Source: a virus
Length of the DNA stretch: 64,000 bases
IMG/VR virus record: IMGVR_UViG_3300042564_002458
Span: 56,922 to 120,921 of that record
Strand: one strand, 5' to 3'
Made by a program: the position numbers and the translations under genes. Below, piece by piece: positions 1 through 8,007 of the stretch. Under the pieces are notes generated by a model that saw nothing but the letters and a program-made list of their open reading frames with translations, ran no database searches and was not told the origin of the DNA. Each line of letters starts with the position of its first letter. Position 1 is the stretch's first letter.

Positions 1-72
1 ACACATATGATTGTAAACACGAATCATACTATCATTCAATTCACTAACACTACGGTAAGATAAACTACTCAT
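1..72 (-). CDS. Unknown protein, N-terminal fragment cut by window edge
   Basis: An ATG at 72-70 opens a frame reading MSSLSYRSVSELNDSMIRV and running off the left edge. GGAG lies eight bases upstream on the minus strand. Only 24 residues are visible, so no family can be named. It follows the LKW-type gene at 91-384 in the same direction. Confidence 0.5.
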   Translation of the reverse strand, partial: MSSLSYRSVSELNDSMIRVYNHMC

Positions 73-90
73 TTAAGTCTCCTATTTAAA

Positions 91-384
91 TTAAATCCAC
101 TTTAGTGAAAACGCAATTGATTCAGAATCATCACGTAAATAAATTCGTGTACAATATGAATCATTTTGCCAACACCATCGTGAGTTACTACAACTAACAT
201 CATCAAACAAATCATGATTATCATAAGAATTCACTTCTTTACTGGGACCCCAATGAGCCCAACACCATTCACTCATTTTACAAAAGTTAATTCTATCGTT
301 TTTGTTATTAACCGATAACTGAACATAATATTTCCAATAAGAATATCCAACATTACGTTTGTCTAATTTTTTAATTTTGATCAT
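91..384 (-). CDS. LKW-family small protein
   Basis: This 97-residue protein ends FSLKWI and carries the internal WCWAHWGP block, so it belongs to the same paralogous family as the array at 5609-8255. Function is unknown. It lies five bases after the related gene 389-595. Family members share a WCxxxxG motif in the middle and an [I/L/F]xLKW tail at the very end. Membership is seen directly; any function would be a guess. Confidence 0.75.
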   Translation of the reverse strand: MIKIKKLDKRNVGYSYWKYYVQLSVNNKNDRINFCKMSEWCWAHWGPSKEVNSYDNHDLFDDVSCSNSRWCWQNDSYCTRIYLRDDSESIAFSLKWI

Positions 385-388
385 AATA

Positions 389-595
389 TTACATCCATCT
401 TAGATTAAACATTACAAAATCTTTTTCACTATGAAATACAAAACTCCAACTATCCACATAATATGAATGTGGAGGATCGGTAAAATACCAATTTTCAGTA
501 CAATTCTTTTCACACCAATCAAGAATATTGGTCAATGATCCATGTTTAACAGAGATTGTAACTCTACAAGTATTATCCTTGATATTTTGTAACAT
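389..595 (-). CDS. LKW-family small protein
   Basis: A 68-residue protein with DWCEKNC in the middle and FNLRWM at the C-terminus, the family pattern. Its start overlaps the end of the deaminase gene (573-1061) by 23 bases, which suggests translational coupling. Function unknown. Confidence 0.75.
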   Translation of the reverse strand: MLQNIKDNTCRVTISVKHGSLTNILDWCEKNCTENWYFTDPPHSYYVDSWSFVFHSEKDFVMFNLRWM

Positions 596-1061
596 TCACT
601 CCACTTTTAGTTAAGAACTCTAGTCCCAATTCATTCTTATATGTATCATGATAATATACAGTAAATATTCCAGCCTGATAGATCATTTTTGCACAATCTA
701 TACAGGGAGCATGTGTACAAAATAATGTTGCTCCTTCACTAGATATAGTACTCTTGGCAATTTTCATCAAAGCATTAGCTTCGCTATGAAGCACCTCTGG
801 TTTAGTTTTAAGTTTAATCCAATTGCTATTATCAGTTTGAGTGTATCCTAAGGATACCATATCAGTACCCATAACTTCTTCATTGATAACAAAAACAGTA
901 TCTTCACAGTTGTTGTCCCAACCACTGGGTGTTCCATTGTATCCAAATGTCACTACATTGTCTTTGACAATTACAGTACCAACTTTTAATCTGACTGCAC
1001 TACTCAATTGACTTACTGATTGAGCCATGTTCATATATAAATCAATGAATTTCTGTTTCAT
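573..1061 (-). CDS. dcd: Deoxycytidylate (dCMP) deaminase
   Basis: Predicted to convert dCMP to dUMP and feed dTMP synthesis for phage DNA. The 162-residue protein has the zinc cytidine-deaminase signature: HSEAN (His ligand plus catalytic Glu, about residue 92) and CTHAPCIDC (two Cys ligands, about residues 115-123). The N-terminal half has the VGTVIVKDN and GYNGTPSG blocks typical of the phage enzyme. Length fits the family. It overlaps 1042-1320 by 20 bases. The symbol is used loosely, since T4 calls this gene cd. Confidence 0.93.
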   Translation of the reverse strand: MKQKFIDLYMNMAQSVSQLSSAVRLKVGTVIVKDNVVTFGYNGTPSGWDNNCEDTVFVINEEVMGTDMVSLGYTQTDNSNWIKLKTKPEVLHSEANALMKIAKSTISSEGATLFCTHAPCIDCAKMIYQAGIFTVYYHDTYKNELGLEFLTKSGVNVTKYQG

Positions 1062-1320
1062 TTTTTACCAAATAGTTGTCACAAATCCAACGATCACAAA
1101 TTTCATGTGATTTAAAATAGTATAATGGACTACCGTTGGGTATATTAAATCTATCACAAAATGCCTGACCATAACGTTTACCCTTCAGTACATCAATTAC
1201 ATAATAGTGTTTGAATTCTGTATATTGTTCTTGAGTTATAGTGTGATATATATCATCTTTAAAAGAGATAGGAATCATATTTAAATCATGATAATGTTGT
1301 ACGTCTTGCAAGTTGATCAT
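1042..1320 (-). CDS. Unknown small protein
   Basis: 92 residues, rich in Tyr and His, with no motif I recognise. It starts at the last base of the gene above it (1320-1646; TAATG junction) and its end overlaps the deaminase start, so it is probably co-translated with dCMP deaminase and MazG. Confidence 0.65.
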   Translation of the reverse strand: MINLQDVQHYHDLNMIPISFKDDIYHTITQEQYTEFKHYYVIDVLKGKRYGQAFCDRFNIPNGSPLYYFKSHEICDRWICDNYLVKNETEIH

Positions 1321-1646
1321 TATTCTTCAACTCGTTCAATTTTACCATCAATAATAAAGAACGGTACATTTAATGGAGTTTCTTTAACATGACCAATATA
1401 TCCAGCATAATTCAAACTATAGTTTTTAGCTGTTTCTTCTAATGTATTACCTTGACTGGCAAATGAATCATCTTCCATAAAATATAGATAATGTTGATCC
1501 TCTACAATCTCATGTTTTAGAAATTCAATTTGATCAGTAATCATATTGGACAATTCTTTGATCATTTTGTCATAACAATATTGATAACCTACATATCCAC
1601 CAACTGAAAGACCAATTATAAATGATAATGGGATTAACATATCCAT
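1320..1646 (-). CDS. Membrane-anchored small protein
   Basis: 108 residues. One hydrophobic Gly-rich segment at residues 2-22 (LIPLSFIIGLSVGGYVGYQY) is followed by a charged soluble part with many acidic residues. It looks like a single-pass inner membrane protein with most of its mass on one side. No domain recognised. It lies two bases after the MazG-like gene. Confidence 0.65.
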   Translation of the reverse strand: MDMLIPLSFIIGLSVGGYVGYQYCYDKMIKELSNMITDQIEFLKHEIVEDQHYLYFMEDDSFASQGNTLEETAKNYSLNYAGYIGHVKETPLNVPFFIIDGKIERVEE

Positions 1647-1648
1647 AA

Positions 1649-1975
1649 TTATTCCATATTCTTTAGATTAAGAGTGCTCCATTGACTAAGTTTTTTAAAC
1701 TTACGTTGTTTGGCTTCTAATAATCTTTCTAATGATATTTCACCTTGATTAGTTAAGATATCAATCATTGCCAATACATCTCCAATCTCTTGTTCTAGAC
1801 GATCTAGATTAGATTGTTGTAAATACATACCATGTAATCCAAATCTAAAACATTTACTTGTGGCTTGTACAACTTCGGCACATTCTTCTTGTAATATTAG
1901 CAATGCTTCTTTGGTAGATTCTTTCATAATAGTATATTTGAAATTAGTAAGAGACTTTTGTATAGTGTCTCTCAA
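1649..1975 (-). CDS. MazG-like nucleoside triphosphate pyrophosphatase
   Basis: A 108-residue all-alpha NTP-PPase. The EEC-AEVVQATSK block (about residues 30-40) and LEQEIGDVLAMIDIL (about 62-76) supply the ExxE and ExxD metal-binding helices. Such proteins hydrolyse dNTPs or (p)ppGpp-like nucleotides. MazG-type genes are common in T4-like phages. It sits upstream of dCMP deaminase, in keeping with nucleotide metabolism. Substrate cannot be read from sequence. Confidence 0.85.
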   Translation of the reverse strand: MRDTIQKSLTNFKYTIMKESTKEALLILQEECAEVVQATSKCFRFGLHGMYLQQSNLDRLEQEIGDVLAMIDILTNQGEISLERLLEAKQRKFKKLSQWSTLNLKNME

Positions 1976-1983
1976 ACTATTTA

Positions 1984-2029
1984 ATTATATTAATATTGTG
2001 TCGGGAATTTCACCCGATACTAATATAAT
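1984..2029 (-). terminator. Long hairpin after the HTH gene
   Basis: The arm 1984-1992 (attatatta) pairs perfectly with 2021-2029 (taatataat), and inside it 2001-2005 (tcggg) pairs with 2013-2017 (cccga). The hairpin covers the stop region of 2029-2289. There is no clean U-run, so it may be a weak terminator or an mRNA-stabilising structure. Confidence 0.45.
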
Positions 2030-2289
2030 TACGCTACTAAACCAGCAGCCAAAGCACGATAACCAGCCGAGATAACTTTACGTGTTGGTGTACCGATACG
2101 ATAACGAGTTACTGATTGACCCTTGCTGTTTTTACGTGAGTTAGCATAAACAGCATAGCCAGCGAAACGAATATCGCTAACAGTTGCAGTTGGGTTCTTG
2201 ATGTCAAAACGAGCTGCAATTTGAGCTGCAGTAAGTTGTTCACCATTCAAGAGTGCTTCGGTAAGTTTAGATTGTTTAGTTACTTGCAT
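2029..2289 (-). CDS. Small helix-turn-helix protein
   Basis: 86 residues. The segment LTAAQIAARFDIKNPTATV (about 19-37) reads as a helix-turn-helix, followed by a short wing-like region with KGQSVTRYRIG. Proteins of this type are frequent in T4-like phages and are assumed to bind nucleic acid; the target is unknown. It has its own strong promoter (2339-2367) and a good ribosome site (AAAAAGGAAATAAA). Confidence 0.7.
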   Translation of the reverse strand: MQVTKQSKLTEALLNGEQLTAAQIAARFDIKNPTATVSDIRFAGYAVYANSRKNSKGQSVTRYRIGTPTRKVISAGYRALAAGLVA

Positions 2290-2338
2290 TTTATTTCCTT
2301 TTTAAGTTGTCACTGCAACAATGTTACAGCGTGATACT

Positions 2339-2367
2339 ATTATAACATGACTTGTAATAATAGTCAA
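2339..2367 (-). promoter_or_regulatory. Sigma70-type promoter for the HTH gene
   Basis: Minus strand: -35 TTGACT (2367-2362), 17-base spacer, -10 TATAAT (2344-2339). The start codon at 2289 leaves a leader of about 45 bases. Confidence 0.75.
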
Positions 2368-2397
2368 TGTAAAATGGACACATAGTGTCCATTTTAA

Positions 2398-3246
2398 TTA
2401 TACTTCAATGATCTTTGGATAGTATGGATCAGTTTCCTGTGAACCACGTTCATAACCAACATAACCACGTGGGTGGGCCATGATTCGTGTTTCACCAATC
2501 ATATAATCAAATTCATCATGTGTATGTCCATGAACCCAAACTTTGATTTGTGGACGATCCAAAATAAACTCAGATAAATCAGTACTATAAGCACCATTCA
2601 TATAACGATCATCAGCATAACGTGGATGTGTACTAAGTTTACTTGGTGCATGATGACCGATTACAAAGAACTTTTCATCTGACTTTTCGGCTGTTACATG
2701 ACGAATATAATCCAATGTCTTATAGTGACGAACAATGGTATCGGCTGGACGTAAACGTCTAAATTCATCCTGTTCAACACGAATAATACGAAAATCATTC
2801 ATACTTGAATCAATAACTTTAAGCGTTAATGGATCAGATTTATTGCAATCAGTCCATAATGTTCCACCGATAAATGTTACATCATCAAGTTTAAATACAT
2901 CATTTTCCATAAAATGAACATTATGAAATTTTTTACATTCATCTTTTAATATATCTAAAGTTTGTACCCATTTACCATTATAAAACTCATGATTGCCAGC
3001 AACATATAATACATGAGGAAACTCTGTACTACAACGCTTTAAAAAGTCCCGAAATTTCTGTGATTGTTGATAACGACCAGGCAAATTATTAACCCACTCT
3101 GGTTTCATAACATCTTCTGGAAAGTCATGCATATCAGCGGCAACCATAATATCACCAGCCAATATCAATACATCCGAGTTTTCTGTATTTTTAATATTCA
3201 AATCACCAAATTCTAGATGAAGATCACTACAAAGCGCCGCTTTCAT
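2398..3246 (-). CDS. Calcineurin-like metallophosphoesterase
   Basis: 282 residues with the full set of metal-binding motifs in order: SDLHLEF (about 7), LAGDI (about 30), AGNHEF (about 84), IGHHAPS (about 194) and VHGHTHDEF (about 239). It should be an active two-metal phosphoesterase. The substrate could be a nucleotide, a phosphorylated nucleic-acid end or a protein. Compare the degenerate relative at 12909-13610, which has lost these residues. Confidence 0.88.
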   Translation of the reverse strand: MKAALCSDLHLEFGDLNIKNTENSDVLILAGDIMVAADMHDFPEDVMKPEWVNNLPGRYQQSQKFRDFLKRCSTEFPHVLYVAGNHEFYNGKWVQTLDILKDECKKFHNVHFMENDVFKLDDVTFIGGTLWTDCNKSDPLTLKVIDSSMNDFRIIRVEQDEFRRLRPADTIVRHYKTLDYIRHVTAEKSDEKFFVIGHHAPSKLSTHPRYADDRYMNGAYSTDLSEFILDRPQIKVWVHGHTHDEFDYMIGETRIMAHPRGYVGYERGSQETDPYYPKIIEV

Positions 3247-3248
3247 AA

Positions 3249-3662
3249 TTATTCCTTAACTCTATTTTCTCTTTCATTTTGATGTTCATCACATAATGTG
3301 ATAATCCACCCTGATTGATTACTCTTTCCTGGTCTGCCGCACTGTTCGCAGATACGACCACTCATTGACTCAGCAAACCAAATCATACCATCTATCAGTC
3401 TGTCACCACCACTAGTGTAAAAACGTAGTGTGCCAAACTTTTCTTTGACCTGATCTGCCACTACCTGTGGAATAACTCTAGTCTCTGAACTGTTGTTGTC
3501 AATGTAGCTTTGAATATTCCAACATAATGTATCAATTAAATCATACCAACCATCACCAACGGATAAACCCCAATACATGCATGATTGAGTCATATCTTTG
3601 TCAACATTAACAAAAATCTTGGGATATTTCTTACATAGTTTAGATTCTAATTCTGGACTCAT
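3249..3662 (-). CDS. Zinc-finger phage protein of unknown function
   Basis: 137 residues from the ATG at 3662; a longer frame starts at 3689 but has no better ribosome site and overlaps the gene above. The C-terminal part has ICEQCG...TLCDEH, a likely zinc site (CxxC...CxxH), after the block VKEKFGTLRFYTSGGD. I recall this block from many T4-like phages of aquatic bacteria, without a known function. Confidence 0.75.
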   Translation of the reverse strand: MSPELESKLCKKYPKIFVNVDKDMTQSCMYWGLSVGDGWYDLIDTLCWNIQSYIDNNSSETRVIPQVVADQVKEKFGTLRFYTSGGDRLIDGMIWFAESMSGRICEQCGRPGKSNQSGWIITLCDEHQNERENRVKE

Positions 3663-3663
3663 A

Positions 3664-3990
3664 TTATTCTCCCATAAAATTTGATTCAAGATTAATGATC
3701 TTAATTGATCCTTTATCTCCTAAATCGTTAACAAAACCGTTAAAAATACTTGAAGTATATCCACTCATACCAATATTATGTTTACCACAATTGTAAATAC
3801 TTCCGCTTGCATTATGAATTTCATAATGATTATCATGTTCTACAATGTTAGTGATACCTGAACTTAATTTCCAACGATCACTACCTAAATAACCACCATA
3901 CCAACTGGCTAATACTTTACGAGTACTTTCTTCATCTTCATTAAATTTTAGTTCTACAATTACCCAACTATCAGGTGTATATGTGCTCAT
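3664..3990 (-). CDS. Unknown protein
   Basis: 108 residues, probably a beta-rich soluble domain (STYTPDSWVIVEL, YKVLASWYGG-like segments). It starts with STYTPDSWVI after Met and ends two bases before the next gene. No recognisable motif. Confidence 0.65.
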   Translation of the reverse strand: MSTYTPDSWVIVELKFNEDEESTRKVLASWYGGYLGSDRWKLSSGITNIVEHDNHYEIHNASGSIYNCGKHNIGMSGYTSSIFNGFVNDLGDKGSIKIINLESNFMGE

Positions 3991-4010
3991 TTTTAATCCT
4001 AAAGTTATTG

Positions 4011-4847
4011 TTAAATATCATCATATTGTATAATTTGTCTAGTATCCATATTAATAATTACTCCATCATAATTTAGATATTTTTTAAACAAATAGTTATA
4101 AGTATTATACTCTGAATCGTTTACTAAAATAACATCATATATTTCATATTTATATTTTGATAAATGATCACTGAATGGTTCAGTCAATATATGTTTTTGA
4201 AATAAAGATGGGCATTTTTTTATTTTAATAAAATCATTATCATGGTCAATAGGCAGATAAAATAGATTTTTTATTTTTGGTAATGGATATCTACCCCACC
4301 AATATGAATATAAACCCCAAAACTCTGCATGAAATCTATAAGTCGGACTTAATTTCATTGGATCAATCAATTGTTTGACATATTCTGATTTGAACCAAAA
4401 GAAATTTCCCTTAAAATGCCAATGAAATAATGATCCAACAAAATCTGAACCACAATCTAAATGATAACGACATAGATCACTATGATCAACTACACCATAC
4501 ATCATTAATGTAGACCAGTTTAAGCTATTGTGATATTCTGAACCATTCGGTCTACTAGCACCCTTACAATGAAGATATAATCCATAAAAATCTAAAGTAG
4601 ATGAATCTTTCCAAAGTTTCTGAAGAGCAGGATATTCATATGATGTTGCATCCAATCCGGTATCAAAATATTCAATATCTAAATTACTATTAGTTAAAAA
4701 ATCATATTTTCCCCAGTTAAGAGAATGTACAATAATTATTTTTTCATATTTCAAATTACTATTTTGTATACTATTAATAATATGTAATAAACTAGATTTA
4801 GTATTAATCATTTCAATTACTGAAATATAAATTCGTACTGGTTTCAC
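4011..4847 (-). CDS. Glycosyltransferase-like protein
   Basis: 278 residues from a GTG at 4847, preceded by GGGATTAAAC; a TTG at 4859 is the alternative. The blocks YGLYLHCKGASRPNG, CGSDFVGSLFHWHFKGNFFWF and RFHAEFWGLY fit a family of sugar transferases found in O-antigen and rhamnan clusters and in large phages: a capped donor site, then a GNFFW acceptor region. It might modify phage DNA, virions or the cell surface. Family assignment is from memory, not from a search. Confidence 0.65.
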   Translation of the reverse strand: MKPVRIYISVIEMINTKSSLLHIINSIQNSNLKYEKIIIVHSLNWGKYDFLTNSNLDIEYFDTGLDATSYEYPALQKLWKDSSTLDFYGLYLHCKGASRPNGSEYHNSLNWSTLMMYGVVDHSDLCRYHLDCGSDFVGSLFHWHFKGNFFWFKSEYVKQLIDPMKLSPTYRFHAEFWGLYSYWWGRYPLPKIKNLFYLPIDHDNDFIKIKKCPSLFQKHILTEPFSDHLSKYKYEIYDVILVNDSEYNTYNYLFKKYLNYDGVIINMDTRQIIQYDDI

Positions 4848-4849
4848 GT

Positions 4850-5551
4850 TTAATCCCAAAGACCTTGATAATATTTACCAAACAAACGAAAACCATTCTG
4901 AATACGATCTTGTACTAGTTTCATACCATCATAATCACATTCATATGTATGATTCGGGCCATCTGCCATCTGATAAAGTTTGGCATCTTCTTCTGGTACT
5001 GGGTTGCCATCTCGATCAACCGGTAACCAAACAGTATCAAAGTTTCCTGAACGGAACGCATCTTCCCACGAATCGTCTAGCTCACATTCAAATGCAAAGA
5101 TCATTTCATCTATGACCCAATCCCAGCGTTTAAAATGATTATCATCTGTATCATATTCATTTTCTTTTGGTGATGCTTCTGTACTACGCAGATTCATGTT
5201 CTCCGGTACATCTTCGTCATCAACAAATGGAGCACCGTGCTTAGTTTCTTTCAATTGTTTAAGCATTGGAAGAATGATATATGCCAATGTATGATCCATT
5301 GACCACGTATCCCAACGATCAATTTTTACTTTGATTGTACGTTGACGTTTAGATTCAACCCACAAACAAAATTTTTGTAGTAATGAATCTTTGTCGTCTC
5401 CCCCGGATAGCCAAGTACCAAAATTATGAACCCAGTCCGGTTTACGTTTGAATCCATATTCATCTGTTTCTTTTTTAGCCCAAAAGCATAGCATTTCCGC
5501 GATTTGGTAGGGACCAATCCAGTTCTTATACTTTCCAATTTTAACTTTCAT
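4850..5551 (-). CDS. Conserved phage protein of unknown function
   Basis: 233 residues, acidic, with many Trp (KNWIGPYQIAEMLCFWAK near the start, HFKRWDWVIDEMIFAFE in the middle). I recall similar proteins in cyanophages and other T4-like phages, always without a function. Its own promoter lies at 5577-5605 and the ATG follows AGGATAAAA. Confidence 0.7.
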   Translation of the reverse strand: MKVKIGKYKNWIGPYQIAEMLCFWAKKETDEYGFKRKPDWVHNFGTWLSGGDDKDSLLQKFCLWVESKRQRTIKVKIDRWDTWSMDHTLAYIILPMLKQLKETKHGAPFVDDEDVPENMNLRSTEASPKENEYDTDDNHFKRWDWVIDEMIFAFECELDDSWEDAFRSGNFDTVWLPVDRDGNPVPEEDAKLYQMADGPNHTYECDYDGMKLVQDRIQNGFRLFGKYYQGLWD

Positions 5552-5576
5552 TTTTATCCTAAATCTATTATACTCT

Positions 5577-5605
5577 ATTATACTCTATTAATGAGTTATT
5601 GTCAA
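5577..5605 (-). promoter_or_regulatory. Sigma70-type promoter
   Basis: Minus strand: -35 TTGACA (5605-5600), 17-base spacer, -10 TATAAT (5582-5577). The sequence TACTCTATTA is repeated three times across the -10 region (5571-5590 in plus orientation). It would drive 4850-5551 and genes to its left, and it lies just past the end of the LKWS array. Confidence 0.8.
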
Positions 5606-5608
5606 GAA

Positions 5609-5911
5609 TTATAACCACCGCAAAATGAACAACGCGGCCTGTTTTTCATCATGAAATCCGAATACATCATTCCATCCATAATTTATACCATTACCACTCA
5701 TACGAGAGAATAATTCTTTATTGTTTACGTAATAGAAATCCCATGTAGTCCCAGGTGGTCCAAAATGGTCAATGGCCCAATCATAGGCTTGATTATAATC
5801 CAGACGTTTTTCTTCATTAAGTATAACTTCATGCTCAAATATTTCGTCTCTAGTAAAGTTAATCAATGCTCTTTTAACTCTACTATGTTTTGGAATGTAT
5901 CTTATTCCCAT
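5609..5911 (-). CDS. LKW-family small protein
   Basis: 100 residues. The family motif appears as AIDHFGPPGTTW, and the tail as LFILRWL. It is the last member of the array, overlaps the gene before it by 10 bases, and is followed at once by a promoter for the next unit. Function unknown. Confidence 0.75.
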   Translation of the reverse strand: MGIRYIPKHSRVKRALINFTRDEIFEHEVILNEEKRLDYNQAYDWAIDHFGPPGTTWDFYYVNNKELFSRMSGNGINYGWNDVFGFHDEKQAALFILRWL

Positions 5912-6162
5912 TTTAATAAAAAAAATGTTAAATCTTCAGGATTTCTAAAATAGTACTTACTATGACCATCTATACTAACACACCATCTACTATCTGGAAC
6001 ACTTCTACGTTGAGCAATACCAAATTTTTTTGTACACCAACGATATATGTCAGCAGCCTCAAGATGATCAATATAATATAGATGATTTCTCACTCTACGA
6101 GCCGTCATCCAAACTGTACCATTACTATGATAATCTTCTCTAACAACAAATTTCATGACCAT
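5902..6162 (-). CDS. LKW-family small protein
   Basis: 86 residues beginning MVM and ending FFLLKWE. The central motif is RWCTKKFG. Both ends overlap neighbours by 10 bases through the shared KW/MVM codons. Function unknown. Confidence 0.75.
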   Translation of the reverse strand: MVMKFVVREDYHSNGTVWMTARRVRNHLYYIDHLEAADIYRWCTKKFGIAQRRSVPDSRWCVSIDGHSKYYFRNPEDLTFFLLKWE

Positions 6163-6362
6163 TTCAATAAAAATAATGTGGCATCACTTTCTTTGTTAAA
6201 TTCCGCCTCAAACTCAAACCATGGATCCGAATCTACACGATCAACAGTCCACTCTAGTTCTATTATACGAAAATTTATAAAACTTGTACAGTGTTCATTT
6301 ATCCAATCCACAACTTCCTGTACATCAAAGTCATTGATAATTTTAATCTTGACTACGACCAT
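6153..6362 (-). CDS. LKW-family small protein
   Basis: 69 residues starting MVVVKIKI and ending LFLLKWS. The central Cys is displaced (WINEHCTSF). The 10-base overlaps at both ends imply coupled translation. Function unknown. Confidence 0.75.
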   Translation of the reverse strand: MVVVKIKIINDFDVQEVVDWINEHCTSFINFRIIELEWTVDRVDSDPWFEFEAEFNKESDATLFLLKWS

Positions 6363-6643
6363 TTTAATATAAATGCAGTTAATACTAGAGGATCATAAAT
6401 TTTTAATGACAACCCAACAATATCAACCGAATTAATAATACACCATCTATTTAATTCGTCAAAATTATTATTCCAATATGCTACATCGGTTAAAATTATT
6501 GAAGTATAATTAACGTCTTCTTCCAAATATTCTTCTGGAACCAAATAGAATTTATGTCCTTTCATTTCTGTCAATACATCAATATGATCTTTTAACCAAT
6601 GGTTACGTTGTGATTGATATTCGTCTGAATTCATAATATCCAC
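6353..6643 (-). CDS. LKW-family small protein
   Basis: 96 residues ending AFILKWS, with RWCIINSVDIVG in the middle. The N-terminus is longer than in its neighbours and does not start MVM; the ATG overlaps the upstream gene by 13 bases. Function unknown. Confidence 0.72.
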   Translation of the reverse strand: MDIMNSDEYQSQRNHWLKDHIDVLTEMKGHKFYLVPEEYLEEDVNYTSIILTDVAYWNNNFDELNRWCIINSVDIVGLSLKIYDPLVLTAFILKWS

Positions 6644-6846
6644 TTTAATGTAAATATCAAAGCATCTTTGCTCTGAGTAAATGTAAATGTTCCATCAAAC
6701 AAATCAAGACACCATTGACCGTCAATCCATCTGTCACCGGCCATAATACATGATCCAAAATTATCTGTGCACCAATCTTTCATTTCATATATTTTTTGAA
6801 TACTAGAATCATTTTCAAATGATATTGGAATTTTTGTCATGACCAT
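6631..6846 (-). CDS. LKW-family small protein
   Basis: 71 residues beginning MVM and ending FTLKWIL, with DWCTDNFG in the middle, the clearest form of the motif. Overlaps the gene before it by 10 bases. Function unknown. Confidence 0.75.
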   Translation of the reverse strand: MVMTKIPISFENDSSIQKIYEMKDWCTDNFGSCIMAGDRWIDGQWCLDLFDGTFTFTQSKDALIFTLKWIL

Positions 6847-7082
6847 CTCAATAAAAATAAAAGTGCTGATTTCTCATCTGGTATACTCACAGTAACATGT
6901 AAGGTCGTTCCGACACTATTTGTTCTAGTTCCATGACCTCTCCATATATAGTCAATATTGTGTTCTTTCAACCAGTTACATATCTGATTCATAAAGATAG
7001 ATGCATCACCATACTTACTACGATCTCCGTATACTGTACGGTCTGTATCAGGTCTCTGTAACTCACCAACATAATAAGTCAT
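6837..7082 (-). CDS. LKW-family small protein
   Basis: 81 residues beginning MTYYVGEL and ending LFLLRWS. The motif is degraded to NWLKEHNI. One base separates it from the upstream gene, so this junction lacks the 10-base overlap. Function unknown. Confidence 0.73.
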   Translation of the reverse strand: MTYYVGELQRPDTDRTVYGDRSKYGDASIFMNQICNWLKEHNIDYIWRGHGTRTNSVGTTLHVTVSIPDEKSALLFLLRWS

Positions 7083-7083
7083 A

Positions 7084-7302
7084 CTATGACCACTTTAACA
7101 TAAAAAGTAATTGTGTTTCTTCATCTACATGTTCAGTTAACTCAATGATATAAGTATTCATATAAGTATTACAACGAATACACCAACCAATACCATTGAT
7201 ATTACTACCAGAATTTGGTAATCTCTCACCTACTTTTTCAATGAGCCAATTTAAAACTTTGGCAGTGTCTTCAACATTTGTTTTTTCTATTTTCATGACC
7301 AT
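7084..7302 (-). CDS. LKW-family small protein
   Basis: 72 residues beginning MVM and ending LFMLKWS, with NWLIEKVG and a second WC (GWCIRC). Overlaps the gene before it by 10 bases. Function unknown. Confidence 0.75.
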   Translation of the reverse strand: MVMKIEKTNVEDTAKVLNWLIEKVGERLPNSGSNINGIGWCIRCNTYMNTYIIELTEHVDEETQLLFMLKWS

Positions 7303-7553
7303 TTCAATGTAAATAATAATGCATCCTGCTCATGATCAAATGAGAATATGTATGTGACCTGTTCACGACCTCTGCCATCATACACACATTGCCACGTTCC
7401 ATCACGCCCAAAGTTTGGCCGATCAACAATACTAAATCTCATACCAAACTGTTTGTGACACCATGTACACATTCTTTCAATCTCAACGTTGGATTTAGCG
7501 TGTATCATAACATTATGAGTTAATCGTTCTTTTTTGCCAACTATCATGACCAT
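7293..7553 (-). CDS. LKW-family small protein
   Basis: 86 residues beginning MVM and ending LFTLKWS, with TWCHKQFG in the middle. At 7544-7553 the minus strand reads KWS-stop for the upstream gene and ATG GTC ATG for this one. Function unknown. Confidence 0.75.
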   Translation of the reverse strand: MVMIVGKKERLTHNVMIHAKSNVEIERMCTWCHKQFGMRFSIVDRPNFGRDGTWQCVYDGRGREQVTYIFSFDHEQDALLFTLKWS

Positions 7554-7786
7554 TTCAGTGAAAACATTAATGCGTGTTTTGCATCTTTAAAAGCCCAACG
7601 ATCATATAATGATCTTCTTGATCTTGCCAATATTGGATTATATAATGCTATAAAATCCTCTTCCCACTTCAACTTTTGATTATTACAAAGCCAACGATAT
7701 TTTATCCATTGATCTGATTCAGTTTCAGATACACATTGTACTACATGTGGATATTCTCGTAATACATCGTCTACATATGGAAACAT
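7544..7786 (-). CDS. LKW-family small protein
   Basis: 80 residues ending MFSLKWS, with YRWLCNNQ in the middle. Its start shares one base with the stop of the gene before it (TAATG junction). Function unknown. Confidence 0.73.
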   Translation of the reverse strand: MFPYVDDVLREYPHVVQCVSETESDQWIKYRWLCNNQKLKWEEDFIALYNPILARSRRSLYDRWAFKDAKHALMFSLKWS

Positions 7787-8007
7787 TATAGATACTTAAT
7801 AGCAAACCAACTGGCAATAGATTCTTGATAAAATGTAAATACAACTGATTTTGGAATTTTTATTCCTCCATGATAATCATTTTCACATGGAATATAAGCA
7901 AAGTCAAAATCTTTATGACTAACCAAATCACGTTTTTTTAAATCATGAACCATATCAAAAATCTCATGTATATCTTTATCAAATAATTTAATCTCTATCA
8001 TGACCAT
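7786..8007 (-). CDS. LKW-family small protein, divergent
   Basis: 73 residues beginning MVM and ending WFAIKYL, the most diverged member; the Cys-Trp motif is gone. The MVM start overlaps the KWS end of the upstream gene by 10 bases, which supports family membership by position. Function unknown. Confidence 0.7.
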   Translation of the reverse strand: MVMIEIKLFDKDIHEIFDMVHDLKKRDLVSHKDFDFAYIPCENDYHGGIKIPKSVVFTFYQESIASWFAIKYL